A stretch of 41,483 bases of DNA. It comes from Proteobacteria bacterium UBA981. Lineage in GTDB: Bacteria; Pseudomonadota; Gammaproteobacteria; Ga0077536. Below the pieces are notes generated by a model. The model was given only the letters and a program-made list of their open reading frames with translations. It was not told the DNA's origin and did no database searches. A program made the translations under genes and the position numbers. This document shows positions 1 to 8,459 of the stretch, in pieces (the stretch's first letter is position 1; each line of letters begins with the position of its first letter). The stretch covers positions 94,861 to 136,343 of the forward strand of contig DBBP01000003.1 of NCBI GenBank assembly GCA_002292285.1, in the 5' to 3' direction.

Positions 1-23
1 CGCGGCTGAGGCAGCGACCGCGA

Positions 24-725
24 TCAGGCAGAGGTAGCGGCGGCTTTCGTTTTGCCCGCCAGATGTGCACGCAGCGGCGTCATAACGACGTCGATTTGCT
101 GAGTCACAGCGTCCACGATTGGTGGCGGCGCCGTGGTCGGAGAGCCGGCATCGAAGGGGGGCTGCGGACGATACTCGACCAGTAACTGGATGGCCTGCGC
201 CTGGATGGGGTCCAGTACTTCGGCGATCAGGGTTAGCGCGAAATCGATTCCCGCTGTGATGCCGCCGCCCGTAATACGATTGCGGTCCACCACAACCCGT
301 CCGTCCGTGACTTCAACCGCGGGGAAGTGAGTTTTTAAATCGCCCACCCATGCCCAGTGTGTGGTCGCCTTAAAACCGTCCAGCAAGCCGGCCTCCGCGA
401 GGATAAGTGCGCCGCTGCAAACGGAGGTGATGTAGCGGGCCTGGCTTGCTGGTCCGCGCAGGAAAGTCATCAAGTCAGCGTCGACCATCGGCGGCAACAC
501 GTCGCCACCACCCGGCATGATCAGGATATCCAGATTCGGACAGTCATCGAGACTGTACTGGGGCATCAGCATCACCCCGCTGTCGCAGCGTACAGGGTCA
601 GTGCTGCGCGCAAACGTAAAGCAGTTGAATTGCTCGACCAGCGACAAAATCTGCAGTGGTGCATAACCATCCAGCATCGTCATGTTTTCGAACACGTAAA
701 TGCCAACATTCAACGGTGTTGTCAT
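24..725 (-). CDS. DJ-1/PfpI family protein, isonitrile hydratase-like
   Basis: A 233-residue glutamine-amidotransferase-like (DJ-1/PfpI) fold protein. Asp19 in MTMLDGYAP and the nucleophile-elbow cysteine Cys103 in SVCSGALILAEAGLLDG, followed by the THWAW segment, are arranged as in isonitrile (cyclohexyl isocyanide) hydratases, which turn isonitriles into N-formamides. That activity is a family inference; other DJ-1/PfpI members are glyoxalases or regulators, and there is no C-terminal AraC domain here. An open frame continues upstream to 932, but the ATG at 725 is chosen because GGAG lies 6 bases before it and the protein then starts where the family does. It follows the GST gene by 17 bp and is probably co-transcribed with it. 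Cytoplasmic, no signal peptide. Confidence 0.8.
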   Translation of the reverse strand: MTTPLNVGIYVFENMTMLDGYAPLQILSLVEQFNCFTFARSTDPVRCDSGVMLMPQYSLDDCPNLDILIMPGGGDVLPPMVDADLMTFLRGPASQARYITSVCSGALILAEAGLLDGFKATTHWAWVGDLKTHFPAVEVTDGRVVVDRNRITGGGITAGIDFALTLIAEVLDPIQAQAIQLLVEYRPQPPFDAGSPTTAPPPIVDAVTQQIDVVMTPLRAHLAGKTKAAATSA

Positions 726-742
726 AGCACTCTCCACGTAAG

Positions 743-1660
743 TTATGCAGCCGCGCGGCTGCTTTTGCTGATACCACCGCCGAACAAATGTTCGACACGG
801 GCCTTTAAACGAAACACGGTATGGAACAGGCGATGGTTCGCCATCACACCATCCTTGAAACCAGGCCGTGCACGAACCCGTTCGAACCACGCCGCCAAGT
901 CGGGGAAATTGCTCGCGAAGGGGTAACCGCATTCGTACAAACGCAGCACCTTGATGCCCCAGATGATATCTGCCGCCGAGAAAGTCTGGCCAGTCAGGAA
1001 GGGCTGGCCTGAGTCGCGCAATCTGACGTTCTGTTCTCCGTAGCCTTGTTCCAGTTTGCCGAGGTGTTCGATAAAGGTGGTAGCAGCGATCGCATCACTG
1101 TTGAAATGCTGGTAAAAATCCGCGAGCTTTTCCGGCGAATCGGCTTGTTCGAGACGTCTGACTTCAGCCTCGGTTTTCGCATCGGTTTTGGCGAGGTTAC
1201 CGAGCGTCCAGTTGAAGGTGACGTGGCGAACTGAGACATGCAGCGACTTGCCAAGTTCGATCAGTTCGTCGCATAGCGCAGCGCGGGTCGGGTCGGTCGG
1301 TAACAGTGGATTCTCGGGGCGAATCTCGTCCAGGTAGGCGACGATATCCATCGATTCGATATGTAACACGCCATCATGAACGAGCGCCGGCACCACCATG
1401 TGCGGTTGGATGGCCGCGTAGTCCGCTGTCAGGTTGTCATGTTTTATCAGTGACACCGGACGAAACGTATAGGTGCCGTCGCGGGCTTGAAGGTGCGCGG
1501 CGGCGGCCGACAGGTGTGGTACTTTTTTGCCGCGTAGCAGGCCTTTCTCAGCCAGCGCGAAGCTCACCCGCTGAGAGCAGGGGGCGCCGTCAAAGCCAAA
1601 CATATGGACACCCTGCAGCTGAGGGACGAGACTTGAGGGCGGGTTTTCGATGATGGCCAT
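743..1660 (-). CDS. Glutathione S-transferase family protein
   Basis: A 305-residue protein with an N-terminal thioredoxin-like GST domain (about residues 15-110) and an all-helical C-terminal domain (about 140-270). The N-terminal segment has the GAPCSQRVSFALAEKG pattern, where Cys/Ser-type GSTs place the catalytic residue. VVPALVHDGVLHIESMDIVAYLDE is the cis-Pro and glutathione-binding E-S region. It probably conjugates or dehalogenates an electrophile with glutathione, but the substrate cannot be read from the sequence. A strong GGAGG ribosome site precedes the ATG. It is divergent from a TetR regulator at 1777 and upstream of the DJ-1/PfpI gene, suggesting a small stress or detoxification operon controlled by that regulator. 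Confidence 0.85.
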   Translation of the reverse strand: MAIIENPPSSLVPQLQGVHMFGFDGAPCSQRVSFALAEKGLLRGKKVPHLSAAAAHLQARDGTYTFRPVSLIKHDNLTADYAAIQPHMVVPALVHDGVLHIESMDIVAYLDEIRPENPLLPTDPTRAALCDELIELGKSLHVSVRHVTFNWTLGNLAKTDAKTEAEVRRLEQADSPEKLADFYQHFNSDAIAATTFIEHLGKLEQGYGEQNVRLRDSGQPFLTGQTFSAADIIWGIKVLRLYECGYPFASNFPDLAAWFERVRARPGFKDGVMANHRLFHTVFRLKARVEHLFGGGISKSSRAAA

Positions 1661-1734
1661 GATGGTGTCCTCCGGAATTTCAGTTGGGGCCCAAAGTAAG
1701 ACTGGCGGCCCCGTATGAGTTATTTATATACTGT

Positions 1735-1765
1735 TTCGAATAATATTAAAGCAATTATTTGCGAA
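1735..1765. promoter_or_regulatory. Imperfect inverted repeat in TetR/GST divergent promoter region
   Basis: In the AT-rich gap between the divergent GST and TetR genes, TTCGAATAAT (1735-1744) faces ATTATTTGCGAA (1754-1765), an inverted repeat with one extra base in the right arm. Its place just upstream of the TetR start fits an autoregulatory operator. No binding evidence exists. Confidence 0.35.
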
Positions 1766-1776
1766 TTGGTACATTA

Positions 1777-2382
1777 ATGAATAAGCGGGCACGCGGCCGG
1801 CCGCGGCAATACACGCACGAGCAGGCAATGGCGGGCGCCGTCGATATCTTTTCGAGAAAAGGTTTCAGTGGCGCATCGCTGGATGAACTCGCGCTCGCGA
1901 TGCAAATGAACCGGCCAAGCATTTACAACGCGTTCGGCGACAAAGAAGCGGTGTACCGCCAGGCGTTGCAGTTTTTTGTTGAACATTTACGCGCTGCAAT
2001 GCGCGAATTGGTTGTCGACGAGCCGGATTTGAAAACCGCCCTGACGAACGCCTACCTCACTGCCCTTAGCGTGTACTTTGCTCAGCAACCGGCACGTGGA
2101 TGTTTTATGTTTTGTACGGCACCGGTGGAAGCGCTCAACCATCCCGAGATCCACGCAGACATGGCCGCATTGCTCGCGGAGCTCGATGGGCTTTTCGAGG
2201 CCAAATTGCGCGAGGCCCAACTCGCCGGCCACTATCCCGCTGATGCCGATATCAAATCCGTGGCGAAACTTGCGCAGGGGATCCTGCATACGCTCGCCAT
2301 CCGTTCTCGAGCAGGTGAATCGCAAACCTCACTGAAGCGATTGGTGAAGACAGCCGTGCCGATGTTGTGCGGGACGCCCTAG
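1777..2382 (+). CDS. TetR/AcrR family transcriptional regulator
   Basis: A 201-residue one-component repressor-type regulator. The N-terminal helix-turn-helix (about residues 12-58, including SLDELALAMQMNRPSIYNAF and GDKEAVY) is typical TetR; the C-terminal part is a helical ligand-binding and dimer domain of the TetR_C type. A TTG at 1759 is in frame, but the ATG at 1777 gives the usual short basic start (MNKRARGRPR). It is divergent from the GST gene, with an inverted repeat in the shared gap, so it probably controls the GST and DJ-1/PfpI pair and itself. The ligand is unknown. Confidence 0.88.
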   Translation: MNKRARGRPRQYTHEQAMAGAVDIFSRKGFSGASLDELALAMQMNRPSIYNAFGDKEAVYRQALQFFVEHLRAAMRELVVDEPDLKTALTNAYLTALSVYFAQQPARGCFMFCTAPVEALNHPEIHADMAALLAELDGLFEAKLREAQLAGHYPADADIKSVAKLAQGILHTLAIRSRAGESQTSLKRLVKTAVPMLCGTP

Positions 2383-2655
2383 CGGCCGACTACCGACATC
2401 GCAAGATGGGTTCCCGATGGCGCCTACGCCCATTAATTCACCCCGGGTCTCTCTCTACAGCGCAATGGTTCGCGTTTGAGAAGGTAGTCTCGTGCCGTAC
2501 GGACTATCGCATTTGAGCTTGCGCAACTTGCTGCATGGTGCGCGTCGACGAGAGGGCGAGACGCCGAATTTCTGATCTTCGTTGTTGTTTACCGCATCCT
2601 TTTCGCGGCACGGTTCGTCATGAAAGAAGCGAACACAAAAAACGAGGAATCAGAT

Positions 2656-3402
2656 ATGTCGCAATTTGATCAGCAACGCGCAATCGTCGTGGGTGCCAGC
2701 CGGGGAGTGGGGCGAGAAATCGTTCGTCAATTGGTTGCAGCGGGCGCACAGGTACTTGCGCTCGGTCGCAACGAATCAGCGTTGGCGACATTGGCGCGCG
2801 AGATCCCGGGGACGCAGACGCTGGTCGCAGACATGCAGGACCCGCAGGCGCCCGCCGCAGCATTCGCACGCATGCAGCCCAATATCCTCATTGTCGCCGG
2901 TGGTGCCAGCCCTAAAACCGGTTCATTCCAGGACATGAACTGGTCGGATTTCTCGCTACCCTGGGAAACTGACACCAAAGGCACCTTTTCATTCTGCAAA
3001 GCGGCTGTCCTGAGCCCGCTTAAGCCCGGGTCGAAAGTTCTGGTGCTGAGTAGCGGGGCGGGACTTGGTGGCTCACCCGCCTCGGGCGGCTATGCAGGCG
3101 CGAAGCGCATGCAGATGTTTTTGACTAACTACGCGCAGAGTGAGTCGGATAACAACGGTCTCGGCATTCACTTTGCGACCCTCGTGATTAAACAAATCAT
3201 GGGCGAAACCGAGATCGGTCGTGCCGCTGCCGAAGCTTATGCTGTGCGTGCCGGCATTTCGGTGGCCGAGTTTCTCACGCGCTTCAATCCGGCGATCACA
3301 CCCGTCGACGTAGCCAGTGCTGCGTTGGAAATCCTCGGCTCTGAAAAAATTGAATCTGGCACGGGTTTTGCGATATCGGGTCAGGGTTTGGAAGCGCTGT
3401 AG
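2656..3402 (+). CDS. Short-chain dehydrogenase/reductase
   Basis: A 248-residue classical SDR with a Rossmann fold. The cofactor loop GASRGVGREI lies near the N-terminus, and the catalytic pattern is SSGAG followed by YAGAK (Tyr-x-x-x-Lys). The motif that is normally NNAG reads VAGGAS here. It probably oxidises or reduces an alcohol/carbonyl with NAD(P)H; the substrate is unknown. The frame opens with an ATG at 2620, but GAGGA 7 bases before the ATG at 2656 decides the start. Only 9 bases separate it from the ECF sigma factor gene downstream, so the two are probably co-expressed. Confidence 0.85.
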   Translation: MSQFDQQRAIVVGASRGVGREIVRQLVAAGAQVLALGRNESALATLAREIPGTQTLVADMQDPQAPAAAFARMQPNILIVAGGASPKTGSFQDMNWSDFSLPWETDTKGTFSFCKAAVLSPLKPGSKVLVLSSGAGLGGSPASGGYAGAKRMQMFLTNYAQSESDNNGLGIHFATLVIKQIMGETEIGRAAAEAYAVRAGISVAEFLTRFNPAITPVDVASAALEILGSEKIESGTGFAISGQGLEAL

Positions 3403-3411
3403 ACTTCACCA

Positions 3412-4326
3412 ATGACCGACGAACATACGCCGCAGAACCCCACTCAGGCACGCGTCGATTTTGAGCGCCTCGTGCCGACCCTAAGACCTAAGTTACACCG
3501 ATATTGTGCACGCATGACAGGCTCGTCGGTCGATGGCGAAGATGTTGTGCAGGAAGCGCTCGCGAAAGCTTTCGTGGCTCTCGACGCGGCGACCGACATT
3601 GAGAATGTGGAGGCCTGGATGTTTCGCATTGCCCATAACGCGGCTCTCGATTTTCTTCGGCGCCGCCGTCGCGAGCGTGATTTGCCTGACGTTGACGATG
3701 TGCTCGCCGACAGTCCGGAAGACGAGCACGCGCGCGCCCAGGCGAGCGCCGCAGCGCTGACTACTTTCATGCGCCTCGCTGCCCGACAGCGGAGCTGCGT
3801 GATTCTGAAGGACGTTCTTGGCTACTCGATCGAAGAGATTGGTCGCCTGATCGACACCAGCGATATGGCGGTAAAAGCCGCACTGCACCGCGGTCGCGCG
3901 CGCCTGCGTGAACTCAGTGCAGAGCACGAAGCGCCGCCGCCGCTGAGCATGGAAAGCGCTGAGCGCGCACGACTTCAAGCCTATATTGAGCGCTTCAATG
4001 CGCGCGACTTCGAGGCTTTGCGGACCTTGCTGGCCGAGGACGTTCGCCTCGATCTCGTCGGCCGCCTGGCGCTGAACGGCAAGGCGGAAGTCGGCAATTA
4101 CTTCAGTAACTATGCGCGGGCTTCGCAATGGCGAATGAGCTTAGGTTACGCAGACGGCCGCGCGGCGGTGCTGGTAAGCGATAGCGGCCAACGCGGCGCA
4201 GCTGCAGAGTATTTCGTTCTCCTTGACTGGTTCGATGGCGAAATCAGTACGATTCGGGATTTCCGCTACGCCGGTTACGTCGCGGAGACGGCGGTGATGG
4301 TGGCCGACACGCGCGTCCCGAACTAA
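3412..4326 (+). CDS. ECF RNA polymerase sigma factor with C-terminal SnoaL-like domain
   Basis: A 304-residue sigma-70 family protein. Region 2 spans about residues 15-90 (DGEDVVQEALAKAF, EAWMFRIAHNAALDFLRR), and region 4 about 125-180 (DVLGYSIEEIGRLIDTS, a helix-turn-helix). The last 110 residues (from about 190) resemble a SnoaL/NTF2-like domain, beginning ARLQAYIERFNARDFEALRT. ECF sigmas with SnoaL tails often lack a separate anti-sigma factor, and the tail is thought to regulate the sigma core. No anti-sigma gene is adjacent here. It follows the SDR by 9 bases, a pairing that suggests the SDR is co-regulated or a target. Its 3' end overlaps the convergent GFA gene by 4 bases. Confidence 0.85.
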   Translation: MTDEHTPQNPTQARVDFERLVPTLRPKLHRYCARMTGSSVDGEDVVQEALAKAFVALDAATDIENVEAWMFRIAHNAALDFLRRRRRERDLPDVDDVLADSPEDEHARAQASAAALTTFMRLAARQRSCVILKDVLGYSIEEIGRLIDTSDMAVKAALHRGRARLRELSAEHEAPPPLSMESAERARLQAYIERFNARDFEALRTLLAEDVRLDLVGRLALNGKAEVGNYFSNYARASQWRMSLGYADGRAAVLVSDSGQRGAAAEYFVLLDWFDGEISTIRDFRYAGYVAETAVMVADTRVPN

Positions 4327-4982
4327 ACGTTCGGATCTGTCGTTGCATTGTCAGCCTGTTGGCGCATCGTCGCCGGCCCTTCGGACAGACGTGGCTCGTT
4401 GTCCGGCACAAACGCGCCGCCGATACGCTGCAGTAATATTTGCGTATTCATCTCGGCGCCCGCGCCACCGGCTGCCAGCATACTTGGAAAGCTTGCCATC
4501 AATAGCTCCGCCACACCCTGGTATACCTGGTCAGATTTACCGCTCCACGCAGGCAGGTCTGGGAACTGATCGCTCGCGACGTCCCTGGTGAAATGCCGCG
4601 CCTGCGGGGCCATCAGGGTCGCGTTCTGCAGGCCGGCAAACGTCACGTAGTTATTCACCTGGGTTACGATCACGGCGCCCTCGTAAGCAGGGTGATCGCC
4701 TAGCAAAGGCGTCCAGCAAGCGGTGCAGAAGAAGCGCGTCGTATCCGCGTCTTCGAAATTCAAAAACGCTCCAATCTTGTCCTCGCCCCTCAGGATTTCA
4801 AAGTTGTTCGGGAACCAGCTCGTGTCGACGCATTGATGTGCCGGCGGTGCCGGTCCACCGCGCTTATGTGCATACCACAGGCCCGCGCTGCAATCGTGGC
4901 AACAGCATTGCAGCCGGAACAAATCCTCGTCGGTATAAAAAGCGATGTGTACAGCGGCACAGCGACAAGTGATAGTGGCCAT
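4323..4982 (-). CDS. GFA/CENP-V family zinc protein
   Basis: A 219-residue protein with the zinc-binding cysteines of the GFA fold: Cys6 and Cys8 (CRC), the CCCHDC cluster at 26-31, and Cys86/Cys89 (CTAC). The founding GFA enzyme was described as aiding the addition of formaldehyde to glutathione, but most family members have no proven reaction. Three in-frame ATGs exist; the one at 4982 is chosen because GGGAA precedes it and the CRC motif then sits at the family position. It lies 92 bases downstream of mxaL on the same strand. A link with formaldehyde from methanol oxidation is tempting but unproven, and the gap is larger than anywhere inside the mxa block. Confidence 0.75.
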   Translation of the reverse strand: MATITCRCAAVHIAFYTDEDLFRLQCCCHDCSAGLWYAHKRGGPAPPAHQCVDTSWFPNNFEILRGEDKIGAFLNFEDADTTRFFCTACWTPLLGDHPAYEGAVIVTQVNNYVTFAGLQNATLMAPQARHFTRDVASDQFPDLPAWSGKSDQVYQGVAELLMASFPSMLAAGGAGAEMNTQILLQRIGGAFVPDNEPRLSEGPATMRQQADNATTDPNV

Positions 4983-5074
4983 AGTGTGGTTCCCGGCGAG
5001 TTCTCTCATCGTTAGCGTTGCGAGTTCTCGTGCCGACGTCAAGGTGGCGGTGCCCGGTTGCCCGGATTCTGGCG

Positions 5075-6019
5075 CTAGCGCCGATCCGGTGAACGGTTCG
5101 CGAGGCGTAGCTTGTCGCGAGAACCGACCAGCAGCGACGCGACAAAGGCGCCCAGGGCCAGCAGACCGAACCAGGCTCGAATGTCGGTGGTGACGACTTT
5201 GGGCAGCGCGAGTTCTGCGCTTTTCAATTCCTCTTCGAATGCACCGGTGCCGACGAGGTGGTGATAGCCAAGGGCGGTGTCGGCGGCAAGATTTTCGAGG
5301 TACGTTTCGCGCAGTGAGGACAGATGCTCTGTGCCGCTGGTGATAGGTGCACCACCGTCGCGCTCAATGCGCTCGGCGTTGAAGGTATCGATATGCATGA
5401 CTTCATCGGCCTGCCAAAAACCTGCCGGCGCGCCGGTCTTATCGAACTTCGGGATCGGCACCAGTTTGGCGCCGCCAACGCCGACGATCACGCCATTGAC
5501 TGCGCCGACTTCGCCACGGAATTGCGGCGGAACATCCGGATTCAAAGGCGGTGCTTCGTGGCCGTCTGTCACGAAAACCAGACGTGGCGCGCCGGCGACG
5601 GACGTCAGTAATTCGAGGCTTTTGAACAAACCTTTCGCCACCTCGCTACGGGCCTCCCAGGTCATGCGCCAGTCGATATTGCTCAGTACGACGGATAACT
5701 CCCGATAGTTGGCGCAAATTTCAACTGGCGTGATCATCAGAAACGCCCGATGCCCGGTGAATAAAGCCAAGCCCGCCTCAGTGCCACACGGCATACGCTT
5801 CAGGGTCTGTAAGGTCATCTGCTTGGCGTACTCAAGCCGGCTCATTGGTTGTGTTGTGGTGCCAACATCCTGAACATTCATGCTGCCCGTAATATCGAAC
5901 ACAAACACGTAACGGTAAGTCGGCCTTTCCAGTTCAAGCGTCGGCTCGGTGAAGGTCGCCCCGAGTGCGAGTCCGGCCATCAGCAACAACAGCAGCTGCG
6001 TCCGGTAGTGCTGGGTCAC
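5075..6019 (-). CDS. mxaL: VWA domain protein, MxaL-like
   Basis: A 314-residue membrane-anchored von Willebrand A protein. An N-terminal hydrophobic segment (residues 9-22) is followed by a VWA domain with a metal-ion-dependent adhesion site, FDITGSM (Asp42, Thr44, Ser46), then FVTDGHEAP; a C-terminal transmembrane helix (AWFGLLALGAFVASLLVG) is followed by a basic tail. In methylotrophs MxaL belongs to the MxaRSACKL set needed to assemble or insert calcium into PQQ-dependent methanol dehydrogenase. The start overlaps the mxaK stop by 4 bases. The gene name rests on position in the R-S-A-C-K-L order plus domain content. Confidence 0.8.
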   Translation of the reverse strand: MTQHYRTQLLLLLMAGLALGATFTEPTLELERPTYRYVFVFDITGSMNVQDVGTTTQPMSRLEYAKQMTLQTLKRMPCGTEAGLALFTGHRAFLMITPVEICANYRELSVVLSNIDWRMTWEARSEVAKGLFKSLELLTSVAGAPRLVFVTDGHEAPPLNPDVPPQFRGEVGAVNGVIVGVGGAKLVPIPKFDKTGAPAGFWQADEVMHIDTFNAERIERDGGAPITSGTEHLSSLRETYLENLAADTALGYHHLVGTGAFEEELKSAELALPKVVTTDIRAWFGLLALGAFVASLLVGSRDKLRLANRSPDRR

Positions 6020-6561
6020 GGCAATTCGTTCTCAGGGTCGATGGCGATCATCGTGCGGATGGGGTTACGTCGTCCCTCCAGTTCGATCAATTGCTGAGCG
6101 CCTATGTCGGGAGACAATTGCAGTGCGAATTCGAGATTGAATTTCGCGTCCCAGTGCTGGCTGTCATCGCGCAAAACATCGCGGTAACTGACTTTTGCCA
6201 GTTCAATCAAGGGCAGCGCCAGATCGGACTCTTTCTCGATGTCGACCTCGCCAGCCTGCTGCAGGTAGGTATTCCCCATGTTGAACTGCGCCGCAAGGCG
6301 CAAGCTGGCGTCATCGCTGTGTTCAAGTCGGCCATACAAGATACGCGCTGCCTGATATTCGCCCTGTTCGTGCGCTGCATAAGCTTGTGCAAACAGGCCG
6401 TACTCCCCGTTGTAAGGTGCTGCCTGTGCGAAGTCGGCCACCCGGACCGCTTTGTTGTACTGACTGATTTGTACCAGGCGCCACAGGTCGCGCGACAATT
6501 GCACACCGCATACGACTGCAACGGCCAGGGTCGCAAACATCAACTGCCGTTTTAGTGCCAT
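6016..6561 (-). CDS. mxaK: MxaK-like protein
   Basis: A 181-residue protein with one N-terminal transmembrane or signal-anchor segment (about residues 8-20) and a helical, TPR-like periplasmic part (EYGLFAQAYAAHEQGEYQAA; AQFNMGNTYLQQAG). MxaK in methylotrophs is a small protein of this build between MxaC and MxaL. Its sequence is not diagnostic alone, so the name depends on context. It overlaps the end of mxaC by 10 bases and the start of mxaL by 4, showing translational coupling. Confidence 0.75.
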   Translation of the reverse strand: MALKRQLMFATLAVAVVCGVQLSRDLWRLVQISQYNKAVRVADFAQAAPYNGEYGLFAQAYAAHEQGEYQAARILYGRLEHSDDASLRLAAQFNMGNTYLQQAGEVDIEKESDLALPLIELAKVSYRDVLRDDSQHWDAKFNLEFALQLSPDIGAQQLIELEGRRNPIRTMIAIDPENELP

Positions 6562-7547
6562 CGTTGCAGTTCGCTCAGTTTTGCCGCGGTCAGAGCCGCC
6601 AGCAACATCAGGGCCACTGCGAAGCAGCGCCCGGACAAGTCCTGTTTCGGCACGATATCCATATAGCGGATAGGCAAATTTTGTAATTGGTCTACGGCCG
6701 CAATCGCCTCTTGCAGACTCTTCGGATTCTCTGCAGAAAACGCGCGATAAGGCAGACCCATTTCGGCAAAGAATTTATGCACCAATTGCTCAGGAGCTGT
6801 CTGTTTCGCCGTTTCGACGTCGATGGTCTTGAACAATCCGGGACTGTTCCATGACCGCAGGTAGATCCAGTACAAAGTCACCCGATGTTTTTCCAGCAAA
6901 TTTCTGATTTGGTCCTGAACCGGTATGGTGAGCTGTGCTGCGCCGTCTGAAACCAGCATCACAATGCGCGAACCCGTGAACGGCTTGCCTTCGAAAAAAT
7001 TCAGAGAGCGGATCAGCCCGGTGCCAAGATCGGTTGAAGCGAGGCCGCGTTCGATGGTGCCGGCACTGATGGCAGCCTGGATGACGTCCTGCTTTGCGGT
7101 CAGTGGTAAGACGGGTATTGGATTGCCAGAGAACAGGAACAGGGCAAACATGTCCTGCGGGCGTTGCTCGGCGAATTGTGCGAGTAGTTGGCGCGCTATC
7201 TGACCTTTGGATATATAGGTACCCCATTTGGCGACACGCGCTTTGTTGGCGTCGGCGAAACCGGTGTCCATGCTGCCGCTGCTATCGATCAGGATGACGG
7301 TTTGCGCGCCCTGGCCAATGCGCGGCACCGATTGCTCGGAACGAAACAAGCCAGCGATACCGACAATGATCGCGATAAGGCTTAGCGCCGCAAGCACGCG
7401 CAATGCCCAGTCGATAATGTCGGACCCGCGGTCGGGCGGCAACATCGCTAATGAGGAGTAGGCCACCGTGCTCTGGTTGCGTGCAACGAGCGGTATCACT
7501 GCCAGCGGCAGCAACAGGAGTGCCAGTGGATCGACAAAGCCGTACAT
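6552..7547 (-). CDS. mxaC: VWA domain membrane protein, MxaC-like
   Basis: A 331-residue protein with BatA-like architecture: a hydrophobic N-terminus (VDPLALLLLPLAVIPLVA), a second membrane segment (about residues 49-67), a VWA domain with an intact MIDAS motif (Asp88, Ser90, Ser92 in LIDSSGSMD, then VSDGAAQ), and a C-terminal membrane helix (FAVALMLLAALTAAKL). This is the layout of MxaC in methanol dehydrogenase clusters, where it acts with MxaL and the MoxR ATPase in enzyme maturation. The ATG at 7547 is preferred over an in-frame TTG at 7550; it forms a TGATG overlap with the mxaA stop. Confidence 0.82.
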   Translation of the reverse strand: MYGFVDPLALLLLPLAVIPLVARNQSTVAYSSLAMLPPDRGSDIIDWALRVLAALSLIAIIVGIAGLFRSEQSVPRIGQGAQTVILIDSSGSMDTGFADANKARVAKWGTYISKGQIARQLLAQFAEQRPQDMFALFLFSGNPIPVLPLTAKQDVIQAAISAGTIERGLASTDLGTGLIRSLNFFEGKPFTGSRIVMLVSDGAAQLTIPVQDQIRNLLEKHRVTLYWIYLRSWNSPGLFKTIDVETAKQTAPEQLVHKFFAEMGLPYRAFSAENPKSLQEAIAAVDQLQNLPIRYMDIVPKQDLSGRCFAVALMLLAALTAAKLSELQRWH

Positions 7548-8422
7548 CAACCGAGGCCACGTTCCATGTCAGCGCAGCGCGCTGCAAACTCAAGCAGCTC
7601 TGAGGGCCGATAACGCTCAGCGTATTCTGACGCGCCATCTTCAAAAAAACAGACTCTTGAGCGCAGGAAGAACTGCGTAACGGCTTCGTGTAAGGGTTCG
7701 AAGCGCTCATGGGCAGCGAAAAATTCGGCCAACGTTTCCGCGAAAACGATGCGACCGGCGGTGTCGTTAAACGCGGCATGAATACTCCGCAGGGCATCAC
7801 GATACTGTTCATCGTCCCAGTCCCGCTGTGCCACTTTGCGCAGGCGCCGATGCACGTTCCTGAACGGCGTGAGGCGAGCGGGTGACGGTAAACCCCACTG
7901 TAACCAGGCCAGCACCAACAACGCGGTTATCAACAGCCCGCCGACAATGGCGATCGAAGCGTAGACGAATGGCACACGCTGTGGCGCTCGATTCGCCTGC
8001 AGTTCGGCATTGCCAGTTGTGCGCAACATAGACACCCCAACCCGGCTCGCCGGAATCAGGACCTTGAGTGTTTCCTTGCCATCGCTGTAATGCAACAGAT
8101 GGTCGGGGACTGCGACGCTGTCCATGTCTGCGTTGATGTTGACGAGTTGATAGACAAAACGAATGTCGTAGCGCGTAGATGTATTGCTTTGCGCTTCGTC
8201 CCATTGCGGTTGTTCGATGGCAAGCCACTCCGTTAGCCTGCCTGAACGCGGAAGTCGTTCCGCAACAAGTCGATAGGGCTTGCGTAATTGCAAGCGCACC
8301 CTGCGCTCGAATTTGTCGCCAATGACATACCCGAAGGCACGCGGTTGCTCGACATCCATCCTTTCGGCAGCGGTTTCATCCGCGTACACGTTGATACTGA
8401 AGCACAGTCCTGCGAGCAACAA
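7547..8422 (-). CDS. mxaA: MxaA-like membrane protein
   Basis: A 291-residue protein with an N-terminal hydrophobic signal sequence (GLCFSINVYA then DE), a periplasmic part of about 150 residues and one transmembrane helix (VYASIAIVGGLLITALLVLAWLQ, here given only as landmark near 155-178), then a cytoplasmic helical tail. This topology and the place between a DUF58 and a VWA gene match MxaA, required for active methanol dehydrogenase. The start is uncertain. The first usual codon is TTG at 8422, yet the frame is open back to 8479 and encodes a basic stretch (TPRRWLRAAAG) that would make a better signal peptide; only ATT at 8473 could start it. AAGGAGG lies at about 8444-8450. Confidence 0.75.
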   Translation of the reverse strand: MLLAGLCFSINVYADETAAERMDVEQPRAFGYVIGDKFERRVRLQLRKPYRLVAERLPRSGRLTEWLAIEQPQWDEAQSNTSTRYDIRFVYQLVNINADMDSVAVPDHLLHYSDGKETLKVLIPASRVGVSMLRTTGNAELQANRAPQRVPFVYASIAIVGGLLITALLVLAWLQWGLPSPARLTPFRNVHRRLRKVAQRDWDDEQYRDALRSIHAAFNDTAGRIVFAETLAEFFAAHERFEPLHEAVTQFFLRSRVCFFEDGASEYAERYRPSELLEFAARCADMERGLG

Positions 8423-8459
8423 TCCGGCCGCAGCGCGGAGCCACCTCCTTGGCGTTGTC

